Origin: Asanoa iriomotensis
GTDB taxonomy: Bacteria; Actinomycetota; Actinomycetes; Mycobacteriales; Micromonosporaceae
Reading direction: 5' to 3'
Assembly (NCBI RefSeq): GCF_016862515.1
Contig: NZ_BONC01000010.1
Location: 62,001 to 126,000, forward strand
Length of the DNA stretch: 64,000 nucleotides
Each line of letters starts with the position of its first letter. Position 1 is the stretch's first letter. The position numbers were made by a program, and so were the translations under genes. Below the pieces are notes generated by a model. That model was not told where the DNA came from and did no database searches. It saw only the letters and a program-made list of their open reading frames with translations. Shown piece after piece: positions 9,193-17,308 of this stretch.

Positions 9193-10074
9193 ATGCGCAG
9201 CCCGAGACGGCTGACGGTGCGCGACCGGATCGTCGTCGCGCTGATGATCGGCGTACCGCTGCTGTTCGTGATCCTGCTGGTCTGGTTGCCGGCGCTCGGG
9301 TCGGTCGCCCTCTCGTTCTCCCGATGGGAGGGGTTCGGGGGCCTGGGCTCGATCGACTGGATCGGCTTCGAGAACTACAAGAACATCGCCACGATCTACC
9401 CGCCGTTCTGGCCGGCGATCTGGCACAACGTCATCTGGGTCGGCTTCCTGTTCCTGATACCGACGCCGCTCGGGATGTTCCTGGCTGTGCTGCTCGACAA
9501 GGAGATCCGCGGCAGCCGGTTCTACCAGACCGCGTTCTACCTGCCGGTCATCCTGTCGCTGGCGCTCACCGGCTTCATCTGGCAGCTCATCTACTCGCGC
9601 GACCAGGGCCTGCTCAACGCGGTGCTGGGGACGCAGATCGACTGGTACGGCGACCCGAACGTCAACCTGTGGGCGGTGCTGGCGGCCACCGCCTGGCGGC
9701 ACACCGGCTACATCATGCTGATCTACCTGGCCGGGCTGAAGGCGGTCGACGCCGGCCTGCGCGAAGCGGCCAAGGTGGACGGTGCCAGCGAGGCGCGGAC
9801 GTTCTTCTCGGTCGTCTTCCCGGTCATGCGCCCGATCAACCTGATCGTCCTGGTGATCACGATCATCGAGTCGCTGCGGGCGTTCGACATCGTCTGGATC
9901 GTCAACAAGGGCCGCAACGGGCTCGAGGTGATCGCCGCGCTGGTGGCGCAGAACATCATCGGCGAGGCCAGCCGGATCGGCTTCGGGTCGGCACTGGCGA
10001 CCATCATGCTGCTGATCTCGTCGATCTACGTCGTCGTGCACCTGCGCGCCACCACGAGGGGTGATGACCGGTGA
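9193..10074 (+). CDS. Sugar ABC transporter permease (MalF-like)
   Basis: A 293-residue binding-protein-dependent permease with six predicted helices, beginning 'DRIVVALMIGVPLLFVILL'. The conserved EAA loop is 'REAAKVDGASEARTFFSVVF', the contact site for a cytoplasmic ATPase. ATG 9193 has GGAGG (9182-9186) at ideal spacing; a GTG at 9169 gives an unlikely extension. It ends in a GTGA overlap with the second permease gene. Together with the lipoprotein at 5700 it should import the products of the GH27 enzyme. No ATPase gene is present; such importers in actinobacteria commonly share a genome-wide MsiK-type ATPase. Confidence 0.92.
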   Translation: MRSPRRLTVRDRIVVALMIGVPLLFVILLVWLPALGSVALSFSRWEGFGGLGSIDWIGFENYKNIATIYPPFWPAIWHNVIWVGFLFLIPTPLGMFLAVLLDKEIRGSRFYQTAFYLPVILSLALTGFIWQLIYSRDQGLLNAVLGTQIDWYGDPNVNLWAVLAATAWRHTGYIMLIYLAGLKAVDAGLREAAKVDGASEARTFFSVVFPVMRPINLIVLVITIIESLRAFDIVWIVNKGRNGLEVIAALVAQNIIGEASRIGFGSALATIMLLISSIYVVVHLRATTRGDDR

Positions 10075-10886
10075 AGCCGCGTCTCGTGCTGCACGCATTC
10101 CTCGCCGTCATGGCGGTCGGCTGGCTCGTCCCGTTGCTGTGGGGCGTCTTCAACTCGCTGCGGGACTACAGCTACACCGGTACGCACGGCTACTTCTCCT
10201 TCGGCGGCTTCACCTTCCAGAACTACGTGGACGCCTGGGAGCGTGCGGAGTTCGGCGAGAAGTTCCTCAACTCGATCTACATCACCGTGCCGGCCGTGGT
10301 CGCGACGCTGTTCCTGGCCTCGTGCGCCGCGTTCGTCCTGGCCCGCTTCAGCTTCAAGCTAAACCTGACGCTGCTGGGCATCTTCGTGGCGGCCAACCTG
10401 CTGCCGCCACAGGCGCTGCTGATCCCGGTCTACCGGGCGTTCCGGGAGCTGGGGCTGCTCGACAGCTACATCGGCGTGGTGCTCATCAACACCGCGTTCC
10501 AACTCGGCTTCTGCACGCTGGTGCTGAGCAACTACATGAAGACCATCCCGCACGAGTTGTACGAGTCGGCAGAGGTCGACGGCGCCGGCGTCCCCCGGCA
10601 GTTCTTCACGCTGACCCTGCCACTGGTGCGACCGGCGTTGGCGGCACTGACCACGCTCCAGGTGACCTGGATCTACAACGAGTTCTTCTGGCCGACGGTC
10701 CTGATCACCGACGGCGACAAATACCCGATCACCAGCTCCCTGAACAACCTCCGCGGCGAGTTCTTCACGGACTACAACCTCTTGTCGGCCGGCTCGATCA
10801 TCGTCGCGCTGCCCACGCTGCTGGTGTTCTTCGTCCTCCAACGACAGTTCGTCTCGGGCCTGACCCTGGGTTCCACGAAGGGCTAG
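10071..10886 (+). CDS. Sugar ABC transporter permease (MalG-like)
   Basis: A 271-residue second permease of the alpha-galactoside importer. The first helix is 'LHAFLAVMAVGWLVPLLWGVF', and the EAA loop is 'ELYESAEVDGAGVPRQFFTLTLPLVRP'-like, near residue 160. The MalG-type C-terminus ends 'LQRQFVSGLTLGSTKG'. The GTG start overlaps the preceding stop, so the two permeases are translated in tandem. After its stop the operon ends without a clear hairpin and runs into a metallopeptidase remnant. Confidence 0.92.
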   Translation: MKPRLVLHAFLAVMAVGWLVPLLWGVFNSLRDYSYTGTHGYFSFGGFTFQNYVDAWERAEFGEKFLNSIYITVPAVVATLFLASCAAFVLARFSFKLNLTLLGIFVAANLLPPQALLIPVYRAFRELGLLDSYIGVVLINTAFQLGFCTLVLSNYMKTIPHELYESAEVDGAGVPRQFFTLTLPLVRPALAALTTLQVTWIYNEFFWPTVLITDGDKYPITSSLNNLRGEFFTDYNLLSAGSIIVALPTLLVFFVLQRQFVSGLTLGSTKG

Positions 10887-10903
10887 ACATGCCCCGCGCT
10901 TAG

Positions 10904-11200
10904 CGAACGGATCGCACGGCGACACGGCTCCTGGCGACACCCCAGCACGAACGGGAGGCTGACGCGTTCGCGGCGGAGTTCCTTACCCCGCGCGACAGCA
11001 TCCTGCCTGCGCTGCCCGGCCGGGCAGAACTGCGCCGGTTGGCCGAGCTGCAAAAGGTCTGGGGTGTGTCGGTGGACTCACTCCTGTACCGATGCCGGGA
11101 GGTGGGGCTGTTGTCGGAGCAGGCCGCAGGCCGTGCGTGGCGGCGGCTGGAGCTTGTCACACCGACGTCCGGTGCTCCGGCTGGTTCCCTAGCCGGCTAG
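10904..11200 (+). pseudogene. Remnant of an ImmA/IrrE-family metallopeptidase (C-terminal part only)
   Basis: The frame is open from the stop at 10901-10903 to TAG 11198-11200 and encodes 'HEREADAFAAEFLTPRDSIL', 'RRLAELQKVWGVSVDSLLYR' and 'GLLSEQAAGRAWRR'. This is the typical C-terminal half of ImmA/IrrE (Peptidase_M78) proteins, in which the HEXXH zinc motif lies just upstream of this block. No HEXXH and no good start codon are present; the 5' part has been replaced by sequence after the permease stop. It therefore looks like a truncated, non-functional leftover of a regulatory protease, often found with an XRE repressor on mobile elements. This remnant fills most of the 310-bp interval between the flanking genes. 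Confidence 0.72.
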
Positions 11201-11673
11201 CGACCCGCCAGCGGGAGGACCGAATCCGGGAGGCGGCCCGTTGGGCGGTAGACCACGCACATGATGACGCGGTCGCCGTCCGCCCAGGTCTCGGCTGTTG
11301 GCAGGACCGGGTAGAAGTCGAGGCCCTCGGCCGACGGGCCGCGCCACAGTTTGTCGAATGCCTGGCCGCAGCGGTCCCAGCCGAACGCCGCGACGGTCGG
11401 GCGGTCGAAGGTGCCCTCGGCCGCGTGCACGAAACCGTACGACTGGTTGTCGGCGCCCTCCGTGCACGGCACGTAGACGACCACCTTGTCGTTGGCCATC
11501 CGGTCGTACTCCGGGTCGTCGAAGCACTCGGTGGCCTCGATGTTGAGCAGGCCGGTGGTCTCGGCGTCGAGGAAGGCGTCGGTCTTCTTCACCGGTGCGT
11601 CCGGCGGCGTGGCGAACAGCGTTCCGAGTGCCAGCGCCGTGGCCGCCACTCCGACCCAGCGGATAACAGGCAC
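11197..11673 (-). CDS. Secreted or membrane-anchored Septum_form-family protein
   Basis: A 158-residue protein with an N-terminal hydrophobic segment ('VIRWVGVAATALALGTLF') acting as signal or anchor. A Cys-containing extracytoplasmic domain follows, resembling the 'Septum formation' family (PF13845): 'ECFDD', 'VVYVPCTEGADNQSYGFV', 'DRCGQAFDKLW', 'ADGDRVIMCVVYRP'. Four Cys residues probably form two disulfides outside the cell. The family occurs widely in actinobacteria and its exact role is unsettled. The start is GTG. Its stop interleaves with that of the metallopeptidase remnant on the same CTAG. Confidence 0.7.
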   Translation of the reverse strand: MPVIRWVGVAATALALGTLFATPPDAPVKKTDAFLDAETTGLLNIEATECFDDPEYDRMANDKVVVYVPCTEGADNQSYGFVHAAEGTFDRPTVAAFGWDRCGQAFDKLWRGPSAEGLDFYPVLPTAETWADGDRVIMCVVYRPTGRLPDSVLPLAGR

Positions 11674-11745
11674 CCGGGGACCGTAGGCGGCCGCGCTGGC
11701 TGCCGGGCCAACGCCGGATGTCGGTCCGGCTGCGCTCGGATGGCC

Positions 11746-11778
11746 GCCTGTCAGCGGTCTTTCAGCTGTTCTTCAGTT
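11746..11778 (+). promoter_or_regulatory. Pho-box-like array of three 11-bp direct repeats
   Basis: Three contiguous 11-mers occur: GCCTGTCAGCG, GTCTTTCAGCT and GTTCTTCAGTT. The second and third share a TTCAGYT core at exact 11-bp phasing. Tandem 11-bp units are the architecture of PhoP boxes in actinobacteria. The array lies 87 bp before the start of a secreted phosphatase gene, the expected target under phosphate limitation. The match is to architecture rather than to the full streptomycete GTTCACC consensus, so it is a prediction. Confidence 0.55.
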
Positions 11779-11864
11779 CATCCGTAGGAAACGTCGAGGT
11801 GCGGTGGCCGTTGATCGGCTTTGGCTGAATGCGCGTGTCGCAAATCCCTGAGGAGGGACCAAAG

Positions 11865-13535
11865 TTGAGTGAGGTCAAGAGGCCTTTCCACGCCGGCCGT
11901 CGTCGCGCGGCGATCGCGGCGATCGGTGCCGCGGCGCTGTTCGCCGGTGGTGTCGCGTTCGGCCCGGCCGCGTTCGGTGACGCCGCGCCTACCAAGTTCC
12001 CGGCTGCCGAGTACTACAAGCCGACCCCGGTGCCGGACCGGGTCATCCTGATCCCGACCGACCAGCCCGCCACCAGCCAGCGCGTCTCGTGGCGCGCCGA
12101 GGCGTCCGCCGAGTGGGCGCAGGCGCAGATCCTCGAGGCGCCCAAGGCCCTCGGCGACGTCGCGCCGGCCGCCGGCGCGGTGCGCACCGTCAAGGCGTTC
12201 GCCAACACCCCGGTCAACACCTCGCTGGGGTACGCCTCGACGTACCACTCGGTGGAGTTCACCGAGCTCAAGCCTGAGACGCGGTACACGTACCGGGTCG
12301 GCGACGGCACCAACTGGAGCGAGTGGATCGACTTCACCACCGCCGCCGAGGGCTTCTCGCCGTTCTCGTTCATCTACTACGGCGACGCGCAGAACTACAT
12401 CGACAGCGCCGTGCCGCGGGTGTTCCGCCAGGCGTTCGCCGACCGGCCGCAGGCCAAGGTGATCGTCAACGCCGGTGACCTCATCGACTCCGCGAACAGC
12501 GAGGAGCAGTGGGGCCAGTGGTACAAGGCCGGCAGCTTCATCGACGGCCAGATCAACAACATCTCGGTGACCGGCAACCACGAGTACAGCGGCACCAGCC
12601 TGTCGTCGTTCTGGGCGCCGCAGTTCCCGTACCCGGACAACGGGCCGGCCTGGGGTGACGAGCCGGCGCTGAAGTCGACGTCGTACTCGGTCGACTACCA
12701 GGGTGTGCGGTTCATCGGGCTGAACACCAACGTCCAGAGCATCCCGCAGTACATGGACGCGCAGACCGCGTGGCTCGAGGGCCTGCTCAAGGACAACCCG
12801 AACAAGTGGACCGTGGTGACCTTCCACCACCCCGTCTACTCGACCGCCGAGGGCCGCAACAACCCGATCGTCCGGGCGCAGTGGGGTCCGCTGTTCGAGA
12901 AGTACGGCGTGGACCTGGTGCTCCAGGGCCACGACCACACCTACGGCCGGGGCAGCACCACCGCCTCCAAGAAGTCGGCGACCGTGCACAACAGCACCGT
13001 TTACGCGGTGTCGGTGTCCGGCGGCAAGATGTACGACGTCGACGGTTCCGTGTGGACCGACAACGGCGCCGACATCATGGCGAAGACCGAGGACTCGCAG
13101 CTCTACCAGATGATCGACGTCAAGGCGGACTCGCTGGTCTACGAGGCCCGCTACGCCAACGGCAAGCACTTCGACGGCGTCGTCGTGCGCAAGAACGACG
13201 CGGGCGAGCGGACCGTCAACGAGTGGCGCACGCCCGAGACCACCACGGGTGAGCACGTCATCGTCAACACGACCACGCCGAAGGTGGGCAGCAAGCTGGC
13301 CGTCACCGCCTACGGGTACGACCCGAGCGAGTCGGTCGACATCTACCTGCGCAAGACCAGCACCGCCGAGGGCAAGCCCGGCATCCTGATCGCCACCAAG
13401 AAGGCCGACGAGCTGGGCCGGTTGGACTACACGTTCACCCTGCCGGGCAGCGCGGCCGGCGGCAGCACCCACACGGTGTACCTGGAGAGCCGCACCCAGC
13501 AGATCTACAGCCCGCTGATCACCGTCAAGAAGTAA
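11865..13535 (+). CDS. Secreted purple-acid-phosphatase-like metallophosphoesterase
   Basis: A 556-residue exported enzyme. The signal region ends near 'FAGGVAFGPAAFGDA'. An N-terminal FN3-like purple acid phosphatase domain (about 45-165) includes 'YHSVEFTELKPETRYTYRVG'. A calcineurin-like domain (about 170-420) shows metal ligands in 'YYGDAQ', 'NAGDLID', 'TGNHEY', 'TFHHPVY' and 'QGHDHTYGR'. A C-terminal Ig-like domain follows. The start is TTG 11865, since AGGAGGG sits about 7 bases before it; ATG 11829 lacks a site. It should hydrolyse phosphomonoesters outside the cell. A Pho-box-like repeat upstream and a strong hairpin just after the stop support an independent phosphate-regulated unit. 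Confidence 0.9.
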   Translation: MSEVKRPFHAGRRRAAIAAIGAAALFAGGVAFGPAAFGDAAPTKFPAAEYYKPTPVPDRVILIPTDQPATSQRVSWRAEASAEWAQAQILEAPKALGDVAPAAGAVRTVKAFANTPVNTSLGYASTYHSVEFTELKPETRYTYRVGDGTNWSEWIDFTTAAEGFSPFSFIYYGDAQNYIDSAVPRVFRQAFADRPQAKVIVNAGDLIDSANSEEQWGQWYKAGSFIDGQINNISVTGNHEYSGTSLSSFWAPQFPYPDNGPAWGDEPALKSTSYSVDYQGVRFIGLNTNVQSIPQYMDAQTAWLEGLLKDNPNKWTVVTFHHPVYSTAEGRNNPIVRAQWGPLFEKYGVDLVLQGHDHTYGRGSTTASKKSATVHNSTVYAVSVSGGKMYDVDGSVWTDNGADIMAKTEDSQLYQMIDVKADSLVYEARYANGKHFDGVVVRKNDAGERTVNEWRTPETTTGEHVIVNTTTPKVGSKLAVTAYGYDPSESVDIYLRKTSTAEGKPGILIATKKADELGRLDYTFTLPGSAAGGSTHTVYLESRTQQIYSPLITVKK

Positions 13536-13548
13536 CCCAGTTTCTGGT

Positions 13549-13577
13549 GCGGGCCGGCGCTTTTCGCGCCGGCCCGC
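13549..13577 (+). terminator. Hairpin after the phosphatase gene
   Basis: GCGGGCCGGCGC (13549-13560) pairs perfectly with 13566-13577 around a TTTTC loop. The hairpin starts 14 bases after the phosphatase stop and has no long T tract behind it. It probably acts as a terminator or partial attenuator ahead of the gene at 13602. Confidence 0.7.
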
Positions 13578-13601
13578 ATCGTCGTCCTGTTTGGAGCATC
13601 C

Positions 13602-14204
13602 GTGAGACGGTTGGTTCTCGGTGCGCTGGTCGCGCTGGCCCTCTTCGGCTCGGCCGCGCCGGCCGCCGCGCACCCGTTCGGCCCGCCCTCGACCGCGAAG
13701 GTCACCGTGCGCGGCACCTCGCTGACGCTGGTCTGGCACGCGGCCGAGGACGACTGGGTGGCGCTCGGCCAGTCCCTCGGCGCGTTCGACGACCCGTCCA
13801 CGGAGCTGACCGGCGAGGAGAAGCTGCAGCGCTCGCCGGCGGTGCACCGGTACCTGCTGGAGCGGATGACCGTGTCGCAGGCCGGCCGCCCGTGCCCGGG
13901 GGAGCTGGGCGAGCTGAACGACCTGCTCGGCACCGGCGCGACGATCGAGTTCGAGTGCCCGGCCAAGATCGACGAGGTGAAGATCAAGCTGGCGGCGCTG
14001 ATGGACCTGAACGACGCGTACCGCACCGTCCTGGTCGGTGACTCCGAGGCGCTGTTCACGGTGACGACGCCGGAGCAGCAGGTGCGGCTGCACGGGTCGG
14101 CGGTGCCGGGGGCGGTGCTGCCGCTCGCGATCGGCACGTTCGCCGTGGTCGTGCTCGGCGTAGTCGCGGCCGTGGTCCTGCGTCGCCGGCGGCGGTCCGC
14201 GTGA
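13602..14204 (+). CDS. Exported membrane-anchored protein of the NicO transporter pair
   Basis: A 200-residue protein with a cleavable signal ('RRLVLGALVALALFGSAAPAAA') followed by 'HPFG', so the mature N-terminus would begin with His. The extracytoplasmic domain (about 25-160) has two Cys ('GRPCPG', 'FECPAK') that may pair. One C-terminal membrane helix ('VLPLAIGTFAVVVLGVVAAVV') ends in an Arg-rich stop-transfer tail. GTG 13602 has TTGGAG upstream and overlaps the next gene by a GTGA. Comparable proteins precede NicO/RcnA-like permeases, so a metal-capturing or regulatory subunit is inferred. I cannot assign a biochemical role. Confidence 0.65.
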   Translation: MRRLVLGALVALALFGSAAPAAAHPFGPPSTAKVTVRGTSLTLVWHAAEDDWVALGQSLGAFDDPSTELTGEEKLQRSPAVHRYLLERMTVSQAGRPCPGELGELNDLLGTGATIEFECPAKIDEVKIKLAALMDLNDAYRTVLVGDSEALFTVTTPEQQVRLHGSAVPGAVLPLAIGTFAVVVLGVVAAVVLRRRRRSA

Positions 14205-14974
14205 CCGGGATCGAGGAGCTGGACAACCGGCTGATCACATTGTTCGACGGCGGCGCGGTCTTCTGGGTGTTGCTGCTGGTCGCCCTCGGCGTGGGTGCGG
14301 CCCACGCGGTGGCGCCGGGCCACGGCAAGACCATCACGGCGGCCTATCTGGTGGGTACGCACGGCCGCTACCGCGACGCTGTGCGGCTCGGCGTGATCGT
14401 GGCGGTCATGCACACGTTCTCGGTGCTGGTGCTGGCCCTGCTCTGGGTGGGGCTCAGCGTGTCGGCGAGCATCGGCACGAAGTCGGTCACGGCGTGGATG
14501 CAGGTGGCGGCGGGCCTCGTGGTGATCGCCGTCGGCGGCCGCCTCGCGTGGCGCCAACTCCGCCACCGCCACCAGCACAAGCACGGTCATCATCACCATC
14601 ACTCGCACGGCGAGGGCCACCATCACTCGCATGGCGAGGACGAGGCGACCGATCCGTGGTCGCGGCGCGGCCTGGTGGCCCTCGCCCTGTCGGGCGGCCT
14701 GCTGCCGTCGCCGTCGGCGTTCCTGCTGCTGGTCAGTGGGCTGCTCACCGGCCGGTCGATGGACGCGTTGATCCTGGTGCTGGCGTTCGGTGTGGGCATG
14801 GCGGTGACCCTGACCGCGGTCGGCGTGGTCACGGTGCGGGGCTTCGGCGCGCTGGCCGCGCGTACCCGCAAATGGTCCGCGGTCGCGGCCTGGACCCCCG
14901 CGGTGGCCGGTGTGGCCGTCGCCACCGCGGGCTTCCTCTACGTCGCCGCGGCAGTCTCCACACTCACCACCTAG
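14201..14974 (+). CDS. NicO/HoxN-type nickel/cobalt transporter or exporter
   Basis: A 257-residue polytopic protein. 'HAVAPGHGKT' at about 35-44 is the metal-site signature of the NicO (RcnA-like) family, and 'VMHTFSVLVL' carries the second conserved His. Residues 122-147 form a cytoplasmic-loop His cluster with repeated 'HHHSHGE', a typical nickel/cobalt-binding loop, and 'GGLLPSPSAFLLLVSG' begins the second helix bundle. It is coupled by a GTGA overlap to the exported protein. The direction of transport (uptake or RcnA-like efflux) cannot be decided from sequence. No NikR-like regulator is nearby. Confidence 0.85.
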   Translation: MTGIEELDNRLITLFDGGAVFWVLLLVALGVGAAHAVAPGHGKTITAAYLVGTHGRYRDAVRLGVIVAVMHTFSVLVLALLWVGLSVSASIGTKSVTAWMQVAAGLVVIAVGGRLAWRQLRHRHQHKHGHHHHHSHGEGHHHSHGEDEATDPWSRRGLVALALSGGLLPSPSAFLLLVSGLLTGRSMDALILVLAFGVGMAVTLTAVGVVTVRGFGALAARTRKWSAVAAWTPAVAGVAVATAGFLYVAAAVSTLTT

Positions 14975-15020
14975 CGCGGTTTCGGCCCGCACCGAGGTGG
15001 GAAGGCGGCTTGGTGTGGGC

Positions 15021-16106
15021 ATGTCGACGGCGGGTGCTCCCGCGCAGACCGAGACACGCGCTGTCGGCGGTGTTTCGGCGCGTTCGCGGCTGACCCGCGC
15101 CGGCCTGCTGGCCGCCGGCATCGGCCTGACGGTCTGGGGCGCGTTCCACGCGAAATCCGTCGGCGCCTCGTGGTCGGCGGCCTGGCACCACGTGGTGCAG
15201 TTGGGCTGGCTGTGGCTGATCGGCCTGGGTGTGCTGTGGTTCCTGGGGTTGTGCGTGCACACGATCGTGCTCACCGCCTCGATGCCGGGTCTGTCGCACC
15301 GGCGGGCGTTGGCGCTCAACCTGTCGGGCAGTTTCGTCGCGAACGTGTTGCCGCTGGGTGGGGTGGCCGGCACCGTGCTGAACCTAGGCATGGCCCGCAC
15401 CTGGGGACACAGCAACATGGACTTCGCCCGGTTCGTCGTCGTGTCGAAGGCCGCGGACCTGGTGGCGAAGCTGATCTTGCCGGTGGCCGCCGTGGTCGCC
15501 TTGCTGGCGTGGGGTTCGGTGGCGCTCGGCCGGGGCAGCATGCTGTGGCTGTTGGCGTCGCTGGCGTGTCTGGGGGTGGCGGCGCTCGTGGCCGCGGCCA
15601 TCGCCGGCCGGGCTAGACCCATGCTCCGCATGGTCGCCGCCCTCGAACGTTTCTGCCGTTGGTGTACCCGAAAGGTGGGCGCCCGGATCCCCGTGGAGTT
15701 CTCCGCGGACGCGGTCCGCCTGGCGGAGACCACGGACGGGCTGGTGCGCCGGCGATGGCTGCAGCTGACCGTCGGAATGGCCGGCTATCTCGTGCTGCAG
15801 GGCGGGTTGCTGTGGCTGTGCATGGTGGCGGTCGGTGTCCACCTGTCGCCGCCCGTGATCTTCGCCGGCCTGGTCGCGGAACGGGTGCTCACCCTGTTCG
15901 CGTTGACCCCCGGTGGGGTGGGGCTGGTCGAGACCGGCGCGATCGCCGTCCTGATCGCCCTGGGCACCGCCCCGACCGGCGCGCTGGCCGGTGTCCTGCT
16001 CTATCGCGCGTACATCTTCCTCGCCGAGATCCCCTTCGGTGGCCTCGCCACCGTCCTGTGGCTGGTCGGCCGGGGCACCACCCGACGAAAGGCCGTGACG
16101 ACCTGA
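15021..16106 (+). CDS. LPG-synthase-TM (UPF0104/flippase-like) membrane protein
   Basis: A 361-residue protein with about eight hydrophobic segments of the lysylphosphatidylglycerol synthase TM-region family (PF03706), including 'LSGSFVANVLPLGGVAGTVL', 'SKAADLVAKLILPVAAVVA' and 'AERVLTLFALTPGGVGLVETG', the latter near-diagnostic. There is no soluble aminoacyltransferase domain, so this is the stand-alone flippase-like form. ATG 15021 is taken as the start; the frame stays open further back only into the previous gene. It is followed 41 bases later by the GT4 gene, so it likely takes part in lipid or glycolipid handling with the coupled genes downstream. Confidence 0.85.
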   Translation: MSTAGAPAQTETRAVGGVSARSRLTRAGLLAAGIGLTVWGAFHAKSVGASWSAAWHHVVQLGWLWLIGLGVLWFLGLCVHTIVLTASMPGLSHRRALALNLSGSFVANVLPLGGVAGTVLNLGMARTWGHSNMDFARFVVVSKAADLVAKLILPVAAVVALLAWGSVALGRGSMLWLLASLACLGVAALVAAAIAGRARPMLRMVAALERFCRWCTRKVGARIPVEFSADAVRLAETTDGLVRRRWLQLTVGMAGYLVLQGGLLWLCMVAVGVHLSPPVIFAGLVAERVLTLFALTPGGVGLVETGAIAVLIALGTAPTGALAGVLLYRAYIFLAEIPFGGLATVLWLVGRGTTRRKAVTT

Positions 16107-16147
16107 GCACGTAGCTGCCACCGCCAGCGGACTGGAGGCCTACCGCG

Positions 16148-17308
16148 ATGCGCATCGCCCACGTGACCGACGTCTATCTGCCTCGCGTCGGCGGGATCGA
16201 GTTGCAGGTGCACGACCTCGCGGCCAGGCAGCGGGCGGCCGGACACGAGGCGGTCGTCGTGACGGCCACGCCGGGACCCGGCCTGGAGTCGGTGGTGCGG
16301 CTGGGCGAGGGCGCACTCCAGCTCGGCACCTACCGTGGCATGTGGCCCGGTTCCGGCCGCCAGGCGTTGGCGCTGTCGGGTGCCGACGTCGTACACGCGC
16401 ATGTCTCGTCCTTTTCGCCGCTCGCGTGGGCCGTCTGCCGGGCGGCCGCCGCGCGGGAGGTGCCGACCGTGGTGTCCGTGCACTCGATGTGGCAGGACGT
16501 CCCGATGTTCCGCCACTACGTGCGCCTGAAAGGGGCCGCCGGCTGGCCGGTCGTGTGGACCGCGGTCAGCAACGCGGCGGTAGGTGGGGTTCAGGAGGCC
16601 CTGCACGGGGCGCCGGTGGCCGTGCTGCCCAACGGAATCGACCCGGCCGACTGGCTGCTGCCGGCCCGGCGGCGCGGAGACGACGTGCTCACGTTCATCA
16701 GCGTCATGCGGATGACCCGCGGCAAGCAGCCACGGGACCTGCTGAAGACGCTGCTGTCGCTGAGCGCGAGCCGGCCCGGCCGGTTCCGGGCGGTGCTGGT
16801 GGGCGACGGCCCGTTGCTGCCGAGCCTGCGCCGCGACCTGAACGCCGCCGCACCCGGCACGGGAATCCGGCTGACCGGCGCGCTCGACCGGAGCAGCATC
16901 CGCCTGCTGCTCGCCCGGTCCGACGTCTACCTGGCGCCGTCCCCGCGGGAGTCGTTCGGCATCGCCGCGCTGGAGGCGCGCAGCGCCGGCCTGCCGGTCG
17001 TCGCGCGGGCGGGCAGCGGGGTGGCCGACTTCATCCGGCACGGCACCGAGGGTTGGCTCGTGCGCTCCGGTGACGACCTGGCGCGGACCGTCGCCGGCCT
17101 GCTCGACGAGCCGGGGCGGCTGGCCGCCGTGGCACGGCACAACCGCAGCGTGGCGCCGCGGATCTCGTGGCAGACGGTCCTCGACTCCGCCGACGCTCTG
17201 TACGCCGCGGCGGCCCGGCGGATCGGGCTCGAGCCGGGGGAGCGCGGGGAGTTCGGCGAGCTCGCGGAGTTCGGCGAGTTCCGCGAGTTCGCGGGAAGTG
17301 CGGCATGA
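16148..17308 (+). CDS. Glycosyltransferase family 4 protein
   Basis: A 386-residue GT-B enzyme. The N-terminal acceptor domain opens with 'HVTDVYLPRVGGIELQVHDLA' and has 'VVHAHVSSFSP'. The linker 'VLPNGID' and the donor domain ('FISVMRMTRGKQ', 'LVGDGPL', 'SDVYLAPSPRESFGIAALEA') show the GT4 E-x7-E motif. It should transfer a nucleotide-activated sugar to a lipid or glycan on the cytoplasmic side. TGGAGG precedes ATG 16148. Its last 25 residues are a Glu/Phe/Gly repeat ('GEFGELAEFGEFREF') not expected in the family. Its stop overlaps the ATG of the deacetylase gene. Confidence 0.92.
   Translation: MRIAHVTDVYLPRVGGIELQVHDLAARQRAAGHEAVVVTATPGPGLESVVRLGEGALQLGTYRGMWPGSGRQALALSGADVVHAHVSSFSPLAWAVCRAAAAREVPTVVSVHSMWQDVPMFRHYVRLKGAAGWPVVWTAVSNAAVGGVQEALHGAPVAVLPNGIDPADWLLPARRRGDDVLTFISVMRMTRGKQPRDLLKTLLSLSASRPGRFRAVLVGDGPLLPSLRRDLNAAAPGTGIRLTGALDRSSIRLLLARSDVYLAPSPRESFGIAALEARSAGLPVVARAGSGVADFIRHGTEGWLVRSGDDLARTVAGLLDEPGRLAAVARHNRSVAPRISWQTVLDSADALYAAAARRIGLEPGERGEFGELAEFGEFREFAGSAA
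17242..17293 (+). repeat. Short in-frame GAGTTCGGCGAG repeat at the end of the GT4 gene
   Basis: Near-identical 9- to 12-bp units (gagttcggcgag, ctcgcggagttcggcgag, ttccgcgagttc) encode Glu-Phe-Gly-Glu repeats at the extreme C-terminus. Replication slippage that left the stop and the overlapping deacetylase start intact would explain it. Confidence 0.6.

Noticed and set aside
7067-9214. A 715-residue plus-strand open frame over the GH27 gene
   Set aside because: Its composition (Arg, Gly, Val and His rich, no domains) is typical of the complementary frame of a GC-rich gene, and GH27 motifs lie on the other strand.
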